From JAYWDA01 sp043747555 (lineage in GTDB: Bacteria > Bdellovibrionota > Bdellovibrionia > Bdellovibrionales > Bdellovibrionaceae), in NCBI GenBank assembly GCA_043747555.1, contig JAYTOY010000047.1, forward strand, positions 8,880 to 72,879: 64,000 nucleotides of DNA. Reading direction: 5' to 3'. A program made the translations under genes and the position numbers. The notes under the pieces are model-generated. The model worked only from the letters and a program-made list of their open reading frames with translations. It did no database searches and was not told the DNA's origin. Positions 33,513-43,585 of the stretch are shown one piece after another. Within the stretch, counting starts at the first letter, position 1. Each line of letters starts with the position of its first letter.

Positions 33513-35167
33513 TACAGTGACCAATTTTCAGCCGTTAAAGTTTCATAAAAAACATGTCCTGAAAGCCGATAATTTTTTAATGCTTTAGGAACCACGCTAT
33601 TATTAGGCCGGTAGTAAATTGGAATCACAGGAATATCTCGAACATAAGCTTCCATAATTTTTTGAGCCAGGCCAGCGCGTTTTTTTGGATTTAATTCAAT
33701 TTCTAATTTATCAATCAGTTGATCGACCTCAACATTTTTATAGCCGGTATAGTTCTGACCGCTCCAGGAATTTTTTTCAGAAGGAATCATGGTAGAATGT
33801 AAAGTTGATCGTGGACTGCTTTCTGGCACCGAAACCCAAGAATACATCGCTAAATCAAATTTTCGATGACTGACGGTTGCACCAAAGAAAACTCGCGGAG
33901 GTTCGTTTTTAACCAAAAGCTCAATGCCGACCGCTTTAAACTTTTCTTGCAAATACACTTCAATCATCTCATTCAGCTTGGCCCCTGCGGCTGCTAACAA
34001 ATTAAGGGTTAATGTCTTACCCTCTTTTTCGCGGTACCCTTTAGCACCCATCTTCCAACCTGCTTCTTCAAGCAGGCGAGTCGCTTCCCGTTTATTGTAA
34101 CTATAATTTTGAATTTGAGCTGTAAACCATGGATCCTTTTCAGTGACGAAATGATGGGCGGGTTTCCCTCGTCCCTCTAGCAAAGATTTTATCATCTCAT
34201 TTTTATTAAATGAAACTGAAAGCGCTTTTCGTACTTTCACATCACTAAGGATGGACGAATCTAAATTTAAATCAATGTGGGCATAGACAACTCCATCTTC
34301 AAAAACAACTGAGTAAGGAAGATTTTCTAACTTGACCTTTTTATCAAAAATAACAGCCTGGTCTAAGCCAAGCCCAGCGGCCGAGCTGATCATATCAATA
34401 ATTCCCGAGCGCAGATTGGCTTCCAGCGTTGCATTATTAGGAACTAGCTTAAAAATAATTTTCTTAAACTCGGGCGCTTTTCCATAAAAATGAGGATTTG
34501 GCATAAAAATTAAATGGCTTCCTAATTTAACTTCTGAAATCACATAGGGGCCAAAATACAAACCTGGATTGGTGGGATTTTTTGTGTACAAAGAATTTAA
34601 ATCATACCCTTCGGCTTTATTACCATACTTTTTAAAAACGGCCTCTTCAAGATGTGCTGGCATAGGATCTGGCATTGTTTGGTAATAATCAAATTTTGTT
34701 TTAGCAAAGTTCAGCGTGCACTTTTTTGGATTGGCCTTATCGGCTTCAATGCTTGTGATGTTCTCATAAGGCTCGCGATTCGGATTAGAAACATTTTTAC
34801 TTTTTCCGAGTTCCCAGGCGAACTGAATATCACGGCACGATAAGGGCGTCCCGTCCCCCCATTTAGCTTGATCAATGATTTCAATAACGGCTTCTAATCC
34901 AGCTCCTTTTTTCTTAGCTAATTTGTTTTCGAGGGTGGGAATTTGTTTGATCATCAAGGGTTTCCATTGATTATCAGGCGTTAGAATCACAAGGGGTCGC
35001 CAGGCCAAATAGAGCATATATTTTGTGGCAGCCTGTGACGTAATCAATGGATTTAAATTTTCAAATTCAGCACTTAAGCCAATGGTGAGTGAATCTTTTG
35101 TGAGCGCAACCCCTACTTGAGAAGCACTAAGACCTAGAACGATAAGAATCATTTTGAAAGTTTTCAT
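33512..35167 (-). CDS. family 5 extracellular solute-binding protein (peptide/nickel ABC type)
   Basis: This 551-residue exported protein of the OppA/DppA/NikA class (SBP_bac_5) has a signal peptide ending about residue 22 (VGVALT) and the WGDGTPLSCRDIQFAWE and NLDSSILSDVKVRKALSVSFNKNEMI regions typical of the family. It binds oligopeptides or similar ligands in the periplasm. No permease or ATPase gene is nearby, so it is an orphan binding protein using a distant or shared transporter. The stop overlaps the DUF4112 start. Confidence 0.92.
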   Translation of the reverse strand: MKTFKMILIVLGLSASQVGVALTKDSLTIGLSAEFENLNPLITSQAATKYMLYLAWRPLVILTPDNQWKPLMIKQIPTLENKLAKKKGAGLEAVIEIIDQAKWGDGTPLSCRDIQFAWELGKSKNVSNPNREPYENITSIEADKANPKKCTLNFAKTKFDYYQTMPDPMPAHLEEAVFKKYGNKAEGYDLNSLYTKNPTNPGLYFGPYVISEVKLGSHLIFMPNPHFYGKAPEFKKIIFKLVPNNATLEANLRSGIIDMISSAAGLGLDQAVIFDKKVKLENLPYSVVFEDGVVYAHIDLNLDSSILSDVKVRKALSVSFNKNEMIKSLLEGRGKPAHHFVTEKDPWFTAQIQNYSYNKREATRLLEEAGWKMGAKGYREKEGKTLTLNLLAAAGAKLNEMIEVYLQEKFKAVGIELLVKNEPPRVFFGATVSHRKFDLAMYSWVSVPESSPRSTLHSTMIPSEKNSWSGQNYTGYKNVEVDQLIDKLEIELNPKKRAGLAQKIMEAYVRDIPVIPIYYRPNNSVVPKALKNYRLSGHVFYETLTAENWSL

Positions 35168-35300
35168 AGACCACCTTTTAGACGTTGGCTTTTAGATCTT
35201 ATTGATACCTTAGCCCTGTGCACCGGTCAAAGGACTAGAACCAAACTTTGACACGAAAATTTTTGATTCTCAGACTTCAATTTACAACTAGTATGAGAGA

Positions 35301-35750
35301 ATGAAAAAATCCAGTGTTTCTACCTTGCATATCTTTGAAATCATGACGCCAGAACCGTTTTCAGTGACTTTATCCGAGTCCATTCGTAGCATTATTAAAA
35401 CATTTATTGCGAAAAAAATCAGTGGAGCCCCTGTTGTTGAAAAAGGCTCTTTAAAAGTTATCAGCGTCGTTAGCGAATCCGATTTGATGCGCTTTGCTGC
35501 ATTGGGTGAACTGGATCAGCCGCTTTCCGATTTCCATGGAAAGCTCGCACCGACCAATCAACTTGTAACAGTTCAAGCTAATGATCCTTTTTCCGAAGTT
35601 TTTAAGCGCTTCCTAACAAAACCGGTTCGTCGGGTTTTAGTCGTCGACAAAAAGGGGCATTTAGTTGGCATTGTCTCTCGCCGAGATATGATCGCCGCCT
35701 TTTTAAAATCAGAAGAAAAAAAAGAAGCTGCCGAGAAATCTGAGACCTAA
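35301..35750 (+). CDS. tandem CBS-domain protein
   Basis: Two CBS motifs fill this 149-residue protein: IMTPEPFSVTLSESIRSII (residues ~14-32) and LVTVQANDPFSEVFKRF to GHLVGIVSRRDMIAAFL. CBS pairs bind adenine nucleotides such as AMP/ATP and signal energy state. No enzymatic domain is attached. The C-terminal tail is Glu/Lys-rich. The stop interlocks with the purT stop (4-nt overlap). No partner can be named; a free-standing sensor is most likely. Confidence 0.93.
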   Translation: MKKSSVSTLHIFEIMTPEPFSVTLSESIRSIIKTFIAKKISGAPVVEKGSLKVISVVSESDLMRFAALGELDQPLSDFHGKLAPTNQLVTVQANDPFSEVFKRFLTKPVRRVLVVDKKGHLVGIVSRRDMIAAFLKSEEKKEAAEKSET

Positions 35751-36952
35751 TCTAAATACTTAATTCTAACTTGCGCAGCGACTTTATGCGCTTTTTTTCT
35801 AGCTTCCATGGTCGTTTTACCACGAGCTAACGCCACGCCCATTCTGCGAAAGGCCTTTGTTGAAGGTTTTCCAAACCAGCGAATATCGCTTTGCTTTACC
35901 ATTAAAGCTTGATCAATTCCACTCACCGAAAAATTATTGGACTCTTTCTCAGCTAAGATCACGGCCGAAGCCGTCGGACCCCAATAAGAAATCGCCGGAA
36001 TCGGCAATCCCAAAATACTTCTTAGATGCAAATCAAACTCAGATAAATCTTGCGACGCGAGTGTCACCATCCCCGTGTCATGGGGTCGCGGTGATAATTC
36101 TGAAAAATAAATATCTTTTTTTGTGACAAAAAATTCCACACCGAAAAGCCCAGCACCACCTAGGTAATCAGTGACTTTTTTAGCCATCTTTTGTGCTTTT
36201 TTTAATTGAAGCGGCGAGATCTTTGCCGGCAGCCAGGATTCTTGATAATCACCCCGCTCCTGCCGATGACCAATAGGCGCCACAAACAAAGTGGGCCCTT
36301 TTTTTTGTTTAATCGATAAAAGTGTAATTTCCGAATCAAATGGAATAAATTCTTCAACAATAACTTTCTTTTGGTCGCCCCTCATGCCCGATACTGCAAA
36401 ATTCCAAGATTTTTCGACATCACCTAACTTTCTAACGATGGATTGACCTTTGCCTGAAGATGACATCACTGGTTTAACGACGTTGGGGAAACCAATTTTT
36501 TGGCTTGCAAGCGTGAGCTCTTCTAAAGTTTCGGCATATAAAAAGCGGGCCGTTTTTAATTTTAAAGTTCGTGCTGCAACATCTCGTATAGCGTCGCGAT
36601 TCATGGTTAAATAGGCGGCTTTCGCCGTTGGCACGACTTGAATCCCCTGCTCTTCAAACTCTTTCAATTTTTCAGTGCGAATGGCTTCGATCTCTGGAAC
36701 GATGATATCAGGCTGATGCTTCCGGACCACTTTTTCAAGCGCCTTTGCATCCAGCATATCAATCACCTCAAAGGCATCAGCGACATGCATCGCGGGCGCA
36801 TCTGGATACCTGTCCACTGCAATCACATATAAACCTAGGCGCTGAGCTGAAATCGCAAACTCTTTGCCTAGCTCACCGGCGCCTAAAAGCATAATTTTAA
36901 GATTTGATTTCTTCATTTCCAAATTTTGCATTGGGAACTGAGAGTCATTCAA
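35747..36952 (-). CDS. purT: formate-dependent phosphoribosylglycinamide formyltransferase
   Basis: PurT uses formate and ATP in step three of purine synthesis. ATP-grasp features are clear: IMLLGAGELGKEFAI at the N-terminus, VIAVDRYPDAPAMHVADAFEVIDM, then KPVMSSSGKGQS, VEEFIPFDSEITLL and ELSPRPHDTGMVTL near the C-terminus. The length of 401 residues is normal. The start is ATG 36952; a later in-frame ATG, 12 codons in, is also possible and resembles the E. coli spacing. It is divergent from mgsA (43 nt) and convergent with the CBS gene. Confidence 0.96.
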   Translation of the reverse strand: MNDSQFPMQNLEMKKSNLKIMLLGAGELGKEFAISAQRLGLYVIAVDRYPDAPAMHVADAFEVIDMLDAKALEKVVRKHQPDIIVPEIEAIRTEKLKEFEEQGIQVVPTAKAAYLTMNRDAIRDVAARTLKLKTARFLYAETLEELTLASQKIGFPNVVKPVMSSSGKGQSIVRKLGDVEKSWNFAVSGMRGDQKKVIVEEFIPFDSEITLLSIKQKKGPTLFVAPIGHRQERGDYQESWLPAKISPLQLKKAQKMAKKVTDYLGGAGLFGVEFFVTKKDIYFSELSPRPHDTGMVTLASQDLSEFDLHLRSILGLPIPAISYWGPTASAVILAEKESNNFSVSGIDQALMVKQSDIRWFGKPSTKAFRRMGVALARGKTTMEARKKAHKVAAQVRIKYLD

Positions 36953-36995
36953 CTGGAATCTTGCAGTTTCGCTTTAAAATCTATTTAATTAAAAG

Positions 36996-37361
36996 ATGAA
37001 AAAAACCATTGCGCTGATTGCTCATGATGGAAAAAAAACTCTTTTGGTCTTATTTGTAAAAACCCATGCGGACCTGCTTCGCCAATATGACTTGATTGGA
37101 ACTGGCAATACAGGCGGGCTAGTTCAAGAATCAGGGCTTGAGATCAAACGACTGCTTTCAGGTCCTCTTGGGGGAGATGCCCAAATTGCCGCCGAAGTGG
37201 CGACAGGCCATTGCCAAGCTGTTATTTTTCTACGAGATCCATTGGGTATGCACCCTCATGATCCCGATATCTCGATGTTACTTAGAATATGTGACGTGCA
37301 CAATGTCCCTCTAGCAACGAACCTGGCCACAGCCGAGCTGATCATCCGCGGCCTTAAATAG
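36996..37361 (+). CDS. mgsA: methylglyoxal synthase
   Basis: MgsA converts dihydroxyacetone phosphate to methylglyoxal plus phosphate. The motifs are ALIAHDGKKTLLV at the N-terminus, TGNTGGL with the phosphate-binding residues, LSGPLGGDAQIAAEVATG, then FLRDPLGMHPHDPDISMLLRICDVHNVPLATNLATAE. At 121 residues it lacks the C-terminal tail of E. coli MgsA (152 aa) but keeps the catalytic Asp and His set. It stands divergent from purT and ends 3 nt before a convergent gene. gloB at 27.0 kb would help clear its product. Confidence 0.95.
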   Translation: MKKTIALIAHDGKKTLLVLFVKTHADLLRQYDLIGTGNTGGLVQESGLEIKRLLSGPLGGDAQIAAEVATGHCQAVIFLRDPLGMHPHDPDISMLLRICDVHNVPLATNLATAELIIRGLK

Positions 37362-37364
37362 AGA

Positions 37365-38285
37365 TTAGTGAACTGAAGCGCCATCGAAAAGAAGGTCACC
37401 TTTTTTATAGACGATCCGATGATGGAGGCGTTCGAATCTCATGGCATATATCGGCTTCCCAGCAACTTTTAACGCTTCAAAACTAATCTCGTTATCAACT
37501 AAGAAATATTCCACATCAGCGAATGTCAGGGTGCCGAAAATTTGCGCCTCGTAATAACTTCGATCTATGGCGGTGGTCGGGAAAAACGGACGATCGAATG
37601 TGCCATGGTGTTTTCTCATTTCCGAAGGAGAAACTTCGTATCCTGTATTACCCATAACAATCATATTTGTGTCCGAGGTAGACCAGGTTGATCTTTCTTT
37701 AATCTGATTTTTCATAACCGCGCCGATGGCACCGTATTGTCTCTCGATAAGATCCGTTTTTGGAGTCAGCTCAATAGGCTCTCGAATATTCAAAAAGGCA
37801 AACTTAGGCCTCAGCTGAGCAGCGCCTGGATGAGTCCCTAAATCTACACCAACTAATGTATTCTCAACCCGACGGCGCAGGCCTGGCGTAAAATACGCAC
37901 TGGAAGACTGTGTCTGATGTTGATTGAGAAATCCTTTATCAAGAATTGATTTAATGTGTACGCTACTAAAAAATAGGATGATATCTGAGTTATTTTTTAA
38001 ATCGACCTTCACCTCTGGAATCTTAAGTTTGAATTCATTTTCTTGTTTGTGAATTCTTGAAATCAGCGCTTTGGCGATATCGTTGATTTCAAAATCTTCG
38101 TATAATTGCGAAGTTAATTTTTGGTAATCCCTGAAAGATTCAACCTTTTGAAAAATCTCGGACGAAGAAGAATAAAAAATTTGCTCGCAGCGAACTTGTG
38201 CCATAGCAAAACAAGGACCCAGGGCCAACGAAAGACCTAAAGCGAAGGTGAAGGCCTTTCTAGAATGTAATAATTTGGTAAACAT
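37365..38285 (-). CDS. exported protein of unknown function
   Basis: The signal peptide is at residues 1-29 (ending AMA), followed by a 277-residue mature protein. I recognise no family. Residues ~125-245 contain regular beta-type motifs: SSAYFTPGLRRRVENTL, FAFLNIREPIELTP and YGAIGAVMKNQIKERSTW. There is one mature Cys (Cys33). The layout slightly recalls ADP-ribosyltransferase-like folds, with Arg and Tyr-rich strands, but I cannot identify catalytic residues. It has its own upstream region (38286-38447, 162 nt), in which I see no confident promoter. Confidence 0.6.
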   Translation of the reverse strand: MFTKLLHSRKAFTFALGLSLALGPCFAMAQVRCEQIFYSSSSEIFQKVESFRDYQKLTSQLYEDFEINDIAKALISRIHKQENEFKLKIPEVKVDLKNNSDIILFFSSVHIKSILDKGFLNQHQTQSSSAYFTPGLRRRVENTLVGVDLGTHPGAAQLRPKFAFLNIREPIELTPKTDLIERQYGAIGAVMKNQIKERSTWSTSDTNMIVMGNTGYEVSPSEMRKHHGTFDRPFFPTTAIDRSYYEAQIFGTLTFADVEYFLVDNEISFEALKVAGKPIYAMRFERLHHRIVYKKGDLLFDGASVH

Positions 38286-38447
38286 CGAGGACTCCTGATC
38301 TGGAAGAGTTACAAAAACCAGGCCAGCTGAAGTGCGAAAGACTCAGCAATTACCATGTCTTATCAATAGGTTAGGAATAGACCTAGGGATCGAGTTAGGG
38401 TCTGTCCATTAAATGGCACTTCCGCTGTCAAAATAGGTTCACACCAG

Positions 38448-40517
38448 CTACAGTGGTGAAAACGAAACACCACTGGCTTCTCTTAAATTCAATTCCATAA
38501 TTTGCAAGCGTTTGACTTCGTCCCGGACTTTGGCGGCTTCTTCGAATTCTAGATTTTGAGAGTGCTTTTTCATTTTGGTCTTTAGCTCTTCGATTTTTTT
38601 GGCCAGTTCCGTTGGATTTGCCTTCATCTTTTCGAACAGTCGGCGTTCCGCATCGATATTTTTTCCAGTTAAGACTCCGGTCGCAACGGATCCATCAAAA
38701 TGATCGCCCAAACCTTCGCTGATTCGTTTTTTAATTGTCATAGGCGTAATGCCATTGGCCGTATTAAATTCTGATTGAATTTTTCGACGTCGATCGGTTT
38801 CAGAAATCGCTTTCTGCATCGAATCTGTGATTTTGTCAGCATACATGATCACTCGGCCATTAACATTTCGGGCCGCGCGGCCAATTGTCTGAATTAACGA
38901 TCGTTCAGATCTTAAAAAGCCTTCCTTATCTGCATCTGTGATGCCGACTAAACTGACTTCCGGAATATCTAAGCCTTCCCGCAAAAGATTGATTCCGACC
39001 AGAACATCAAAAACTCCTAAGCGTAAATCTCGTAAAATTTCAACACGCTCCATCGTATGAATTTCGCTGTGTAGGTATTTTACCTTTAAACCTAAAGATT
39101 CATAATATTCACTTAAGTCCTCGGCACTGCGTTTTGTTAACGTGGTAATGAGGACACGTTCTTTTTTACTGATGCGGTCCCGACATTCTTTTAATAGGTC
39201 ATCAACTTGATGTTTGACTGGGCGCACATCAATTTGTGGATCAATCAGTCCTGTGGGACGAATGATCTGTTCAACAATGACACCTTCGCTTTTTTGCAAT
39301 TCATAAGGACCCGGTGTCGCCGAAACATAAATGACTTTATTCATTAGCCCTTCAAACTCTTGAAAATTGAGGGGTCGATTATCTAAAGCACTAGGAAGTC
39401 TAAAGCCATGCTCAACCAAATTCATTTTTCGAGCTCGGTCACCTCGATACATCCCGCCAATCTGAGGGATCGTAATATGGCACTCGTCCACAAAAGTAAT
39501 AAATTCCTTAGGGAAATATTCTATCAGAGTAGGAGGTGGTTCACCTTCTCCTCGCCCCGTCAGATGTCTTGAGTAATTTTCAATCCCCGAACAAAATCCC
39601 ATCTGTTCGATCATTTCAATATCATAATAAGTTCTTTGCTCCAGCCGCTGTGCTTCGAGAAGTTTAATTTGCGAATTAAATTCAGCCAATCTTAATTGCA
39701 ATTCGGCTTGAATACTTTTAATCGCGCCTTTTTGATTTTCTTCGCCCGTTGCATAGTGACTGCCGGGATAAATTCCAATTTGATCCAGCTCCTCTAGAAG
39801 CTCGCTAGTCAAAGGATCAATCCAAGAAATTTTTTCGACAAAATCACCAAAAAACTCAATTCTAATGGCGCGCTGTTCTTCATAAGGAGGAAAAACTTCG
39901 ACAATATCGCCACGCACACGAATAGTTCCACGGTGAAAATCGATATTATTTCTTTGGTATTGAATGCGAATCAACTCGCGCAAAAAATGATCCCGCTTAA
40001 GAGATGAATTGGCGTGCACGTGCACCATCATATTTGCGTAAGCTTCCGGACTTCCTAAACCATAAATACAAGAAACTGAGCTGACAATAATCACATCCCG
40101 CCGATCAAATAAAGAGCGGGTGGCAGAATGGCGCATCCGATCGATCTGATCATTGATCGCTGAGTCTTTCTCGATAAAAGTATCACTGGAAGGAATATAA
40201 GCTTCCGGCTGATAGTAATCATAATAACTGACGAAATATTCGACGGCATTTTTTGGAAATAATTCTTTAAACTCAGAGTATAGCTGCGCTGCTAAAGTTT
40301 TATTAGGCGCAAGCACTAACGCTGGTTGATTCATTTCTGCAATAACATGCGCCATGGAAAAAGTCTTACCCGAGCCCGTCACACCCAGAAGTGTCTGATG
40401 CTGCAGTCCTGCTTTAAAATTTTCTAACATATCTTTGATGGCTTTTGGCTGATCACCGGCCGGTTTAAAATCCGACACCAGTTCAAAGTTTTTTTTAAAA
40501 GTCTTAGCCACAAGCAT
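38448..40517 (-). CDS. uvrB: UvrABC excision nuclease subunit B
   Basis: UvrB is the damage-verifying helicase of nucleotide excision repair. Walker A is GVTGSGKTFSMAHV, the beta-hairpin region YYDYYQPEAYIP is conserved, and further motifs are FVDECH and RAARN. The C-terminal UVR motif (LKTKMKKHSQNLEFEEAAKVRDEVKRL) binds UvrC. The length of 689 residues is normal. It is third in a gltX-cysS-uvrB run (7 nt after cysS). LexA control is expected but not visible here. Confidence 0.98.
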   Translation of the reverse strand: MLVAKTFKKNFELVSDFKPAGDQPKAIKDMLENFKAGLQHQTLLGVTGSGKTFSMAHVIAEMNQPALVLAPNKTLAAQLYSEFKELFPKNAVEYFVSYYDYYQPEAYIPSSDTFIEKDSAINDQIDRMRHSATRSLFDRRDVIIVSSVSCIYGLGSPEAYANMMVHVHANSSLKRDHFLRELIRIQYQRNNIDFHRGTIRVRGDIVEVFPPYEEQRAIRIEFFGDFVEKISWIDPLTSELLEELDQIGIYPGSHYATGEENQKGAIKSIQAELQLRLAEFNSQIKLLEAQRLEQRTYYDIEMIEQMGFCSGIENYSRHLTGRGEGEPPPTLIEYFPKEFITFVDECHITIPQIGGMYRGDRARKMNLVEHGFRLPSALDNRPLNFQEFEGLMNKVIYVSATPGPYELQKSEGVIVEQIIRPTGLIDPQIDVRPVKHQVDDLLKECRDRISKKERVLITTLTKRSAEDLSEYYESLGLKVKYLHSEIHTMERVEILRDLRLGVFDVLVGINLLREGLDIPEVSLVGITDADKEGFLRSERSLIQTIGRAARNVNGRVIMYADKITDSMQKAISETDRRRKIQSEFNTANGITPMTIKKRISEGLGDHFDGSVATGVLTGKNIDAERRLFEKMKANPTELAKKIEELKTKMKKHSQNLEFEEAAKVRDEVKRLQIMELNLREASGVSFSPL

Positions 40518-40524
40518 CTCCGGT

Positions 40525-41982
40525 TTATTTAGTGACTTCCCAGAAAGAACCCGTTGATGAATCCATCACAGAAATTCCTAAACTCGATAACTGCCCTCGT
40601 AGCTCATCAGATTTTTTAAAATCTTTTGCGACCCGGGCAGCCGCGCGCTGGTCGACCAGCTTATCAATATCTTGGCGCTTTAGGTTCATTTTGACTAATA
40701 GCATATCATCAAGCGTCTTTAAAAACTGAGCGGGTGGTTCTTGAAATAGCGCCATTGGCTTTCCTAGTTTTATAGAAAACTCTAGGAGGGCCTTAGATTT
40801 ACCTGCAATGATGGGCGTGGTCTTTAGGCCCCGCTTAACCTGCGTGTTGAACTGGCGAACCACTTCAAACATAACTGCAAATGCTTCAGGCGTATTAAAA
40901 TCGTCGCTCAGGCAATCTTCGGTCTTTTGCCAAGCTTCTGAAATTATTTTATCAAAAGCCATGTCAGATTTAATTTCCACTCCGGCTTGCGTATGCTCTT
41001 CAGCCATTGCTAACGCAGAATAAACTCGGGCAATCCCCGTGACCGCCCGATCGACGGCCTCATGACTGAAATCACAGATGCTGCGATAATGACTTGAAAG
41101 AATCATCCATTTGTAAATTTCAGCATTATAAGTCTTTAAGAATTCTCGCATGGACATCATGTTGCCCAAAGATTTCGACATCTTTTGGCCACTAAAATTC
41201 AGCATTTGGGTATGAACCCAGTATTTTACTAATGGTTTCTGAAAAGCCCCTTCACTTTGCGCAATTTCATTTTCATGATGTGGAAAAATAAGATCAGTGC
41301 CGCCACCATGAATATCAATCTGAGGACCAAAATGCTTACAAATCATAGCCGAGCATTCAATATGCCAACCAGGTCGCCCATCTCCCCACGGCGAATGCCA
41401 AAAAGGCTCTCCAGGCTTAACACCTTTCCAAAGCGCAAAATCCAGAGGGTTTTGTTTTTTTTCGTTCACTTCAACCCGGGCACCGGCCTGAAGGTCGTCG
41501 ACATTGCGGCCGCTCAGTTTTCCGTACTCGCGAAAACTTTGAATCGAGTACATAACATCTTGTCCCGTGACGTAGGCTTTTTTCTTATCAACAAGATCTG
41601 CAATCAAGTGGACAATTTCAGGCATGGTTTCAGTGACCGTTGGATTTAAATCCTGCGCCCTTAATCCTAGACTTAAAAAATCTTTTTTATATTCAGAAAT
41701 AAATTCCTGCGCCAAAACCAAAGGATCTTTATTTTGTTCTTTGGCGCGATTGATAATTTTATCATCGACGTCTGTAAAATTAAGAGCGTAAGTCACCTGA
41801 TAACCAAGATGATCAAGCCAATTACGAATCAAGTTATAAACTACGGGTCCGCGAAAATTTCCAACGTGCAATAAGTCATAAACGGTCGGACCACAAACAT
41901 ACATTTTAACCGCTGGCGCCTGCAATGGCAGGAACTCCTCTTTTGTTTTGGTCAATGTATTATAGATTTTTAAAGGCCTCAT
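40525..41982 (-). CDS. cysS: cysteinyl-tRNA synthetase
   Basis: This class I aminoacyl-tRNA synthetase has the HIGH-like motif HVGN (residues 39-42), a zinc-binding Cys30 in YVCGPTVYD, GGGTDLIFPHHENEIAQSE (later zinc ligands) and KMSKSLGN. The length of 485 residues is normal. It sits 2 nt after gltX and 7 nt before uvrB, an operon by spacing. A housekeeping function is clear from sequence. Confidence 0.98.
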   Translation of the reverse strand: MRPLKIYNTLTKTKEEFLPLQAPAVKMYVCGPTVYDLLHVGNFRGPVVYNLIRNWLDHLGYQVTYALNFTDVDDKIINRAKEQNKDPLVLAQEFISEYKKDFLSLGLRAQDLNPTVTETMPEIVHLIADLVDKKKAYVTGQDVMYSIQSFREYGKLSGRNVDDLQAGARVEVNEKKQNPLDFALWKGVKPGEPFWHSPWGDGRPGWHIECSAMICKHFGPQIDIHGGGTDLIFPHHENEIAQSEGAFQKPLVKYWVHTQMLNFSGQKMSKSLGNMMSMREFLKTYNAEIYKWMILSSHYRSICDFSHEAVDRAVTGIARVYSALAMAEEHTQAGVEIKSDMAFDKIISEAWQKTEDCLSDDFNTPEAFAVMFEVVRQFNTQVKRGLKTTPIIAGKSKALLEFSIKLGKPMALFQEPPAQFLKTLDDMLLVKMNLKRQDIDKLVDQRAAARVAKDFKKSDELRGQLSSLGISVMDSSTGSFWEVTK

Positions 41983-41984
41983 TC

Positions 41985-43463
41985 CTAAGCCTTTGCCAAT
42001 GCTTTTTCAGCCCGCGCAATCAATGAAGACGTTTTCATCAGGGGAATTAAAATTTTAAGCTCGGTGCCATGTGGTTTTCCAATCACAGCCACACGAATCG
42101 GCATAAATAAATTTTTTCCCTTGGCGCTGGCTTTCATTTTAACTTCATCCTGCATTTTCAAAAACTCAGCTTCCGTCATTCTTTCGCTGGGAAGAGCCTT
42201 TAAAAGTTCGACCCAAGCTTGAAGAACGGCTTTGGTTGGCTCCCATTTTAAGGTCTCATCGCTTTCTGGGAAAATTTCATATTGCGAATCATCCAAGGGC
42301 CGATACAGCTCGACAGCATCGACCAAAGTTTCCATCGAAGTTTTAAAAACTTCGATGGACTGTTCTTGCCAGGCCTGATCCGCTGGTAATTTAAAGCCCG
42401 CCTTGATTAAAAAGGGCTCCGTCAATTTCCAAAGTTCAGAATTTGATTTAGCTCGCAAATGCTGGGCATTCATCCATTTTAATTTCACTCGGTCAAAGAC
42501 AGCGCCCGACGTATGCAGTCGCTCGACCGAAAAAGATTGAATCATTTCATCCATAGATAAAATTTCTTTCCCCTCAGGATGGCTCCAACCTAATAACAAA
42601 ATAAAGTTTTTTAGCGCTTCAGGCAGATAACCTTCATCTTTAAATTGCCCGCAAGCTACAGCGCCTTTTCGCTTTGATAATTTTTGACGATCATCATCTA
42701 ACACTAAAGAAATATGACCAAAACGCGGTGTTGCCCAATCCATCGCTTCGTAAATCATCAACTGCCTTAAGGTATTTGAGAGATGCTCTTCAGCGCGAAA
42801 AATATGGGTCATCTTCATCATATAATCATCAACCACACAGCAAAAGTTATAAACTGGCATGCCTTCAGACCTTAAAAGCACGAAGTCCCCGACCATATCT
42901 GACGGAAATTTAACTTCTCCGCGAATCAAATCTTGCAAAAGATAATCTTTTTTTAAATTTTTAGTTTTAAATCGAACGACCGCTTTTTTTCCGGTCTTTA
43001 TTTCACCTAAAGATTTTTCTAAGGACCAATCTTCAAAAGGAGACACAACATGCGGAGCCCGTCCCGCCGCCATGGATTTTGCCCGCTGATCAGCAATTTC
43101 TTCATCACTTAAAAAACAGTAGTAGGCTTTGCCTTTTTGTAAAAGCTGTTCTGCGACTTGTTTGTAAATATCTTGCCGCTGACTTTGACGGTACGGAGGA
43201 TACGGGCCCATATCTTTTAATGTTTCAGGGTGGGGTCCTTCATTCCAATTTAAATCAAGCCAGATTAAATCATCCAGCATTCCTCGTAATGATTCTTCAC
43301 TGCTGCGGGCTTCATCGGTGTCTTCAACGCGAATGATAAACTGACCTGATTGTTGTCGAGCATAAAGATAATTATAGAGCGCCGTTCGCGCACCGCCAAC
43401 GTGCAAAAAGCCCGTCGGTGACGGGGCAAAACGAACGCGGACAGTTTCAGAATTTATCGACAT
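41985..43463 (-). CDS. gltX: glutamyl-tRNA synthetase
   Basis: This is a class I synthetase with PSPTGFLHVGGARTALYN (HIGH site) and KLSKRKG (KMSKS site). The length of 492 residues fits. The ribosome-binding site AGGAG lies 7 nt upstream of the ATG. It is the first gene of the gltX-cysS-uvrB unit. The discriminating or non-discriminating nature cannot be decided from sequence reading. Confidence 0.98.
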   Translation of the reverse strand: MSINSETVRVRFAPSPTGFLHVGGARTALYNYLYARQQSGQFIIRVEDTDEARSSEESLRGMLDDLIWLDLNWNEGPHPETLKDMGPYPPYRQSQRQDIYKQVAEQLLQKGKAYYCFLSDEEIADQRAKSMAAGRAPHVVSPFEDWSLEKSLGEIKTGKKAVVRFKTKNLKKDYLLQDLIRGEVKFPSDMVGDFVLLRSEGMPVYNFCCVVDDYMMKMTHIFRAEEHLSNTLRQLMIYEAMDWATPRFGHISLVLDDDRQKLSKRKGAVACGQFKDEGYLPEALKNFILLLGWSHPEGKEILSMDEMIQSFSVERLHTSGAVFDRVKLKWMNAQHLRAKSNSELWKLTEPFLIKAGFKLPADQAWQEQSIEVFKTSMETLVDAVELYRPLDDSQYEIFPESDETLKWEPTKAVLQAWVELLKALPSERMTEAEFLKMQDEVKMKASAKGKNLFMPIRVAVIGKPHGTELKILIPLMKTSSLIARAEKALAKA

Positions 43464-43532
43464 AGCATTCTCCTAGAATAAGCCTTTTTTGTCCTTCATT
43501 TCGTCTTAAAAGGCAATCTTACCCCAGAAATG

Positions 43533-43560
43533 AAAAAGGACCCTTTTCAAGGTCCTTTTT
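43533..43560. terminator. intrinsic terminator downstream of carD
   Basis: The arms AAAAAGGACC (43533-43542) and GGTCCTTTTT (43551-43560) pair perfectly over 10 bp with an 8-nt loop. On the minus strand it is followed by T-rich sequence (read from the AAAAA arm), so it should terminate carD. It is nearly symmetric and could act both ways. Confidence 0.85.
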
Positions 43561-43585
43561 TAAACTCTAAAATTTGGTTTTTGGC

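Noticed and set aside
37420..37445. GTTCGAATC stretch resembling a tRNA T-loop
   Set aside because: There is no matching acceptor or anticodon stem around it; it is codons of an exported protein.
41257..41649. 130-codon plus-strand ORF
   Set aside because: It is antisense to cysS, which is fully supported by its synthetase motifs.
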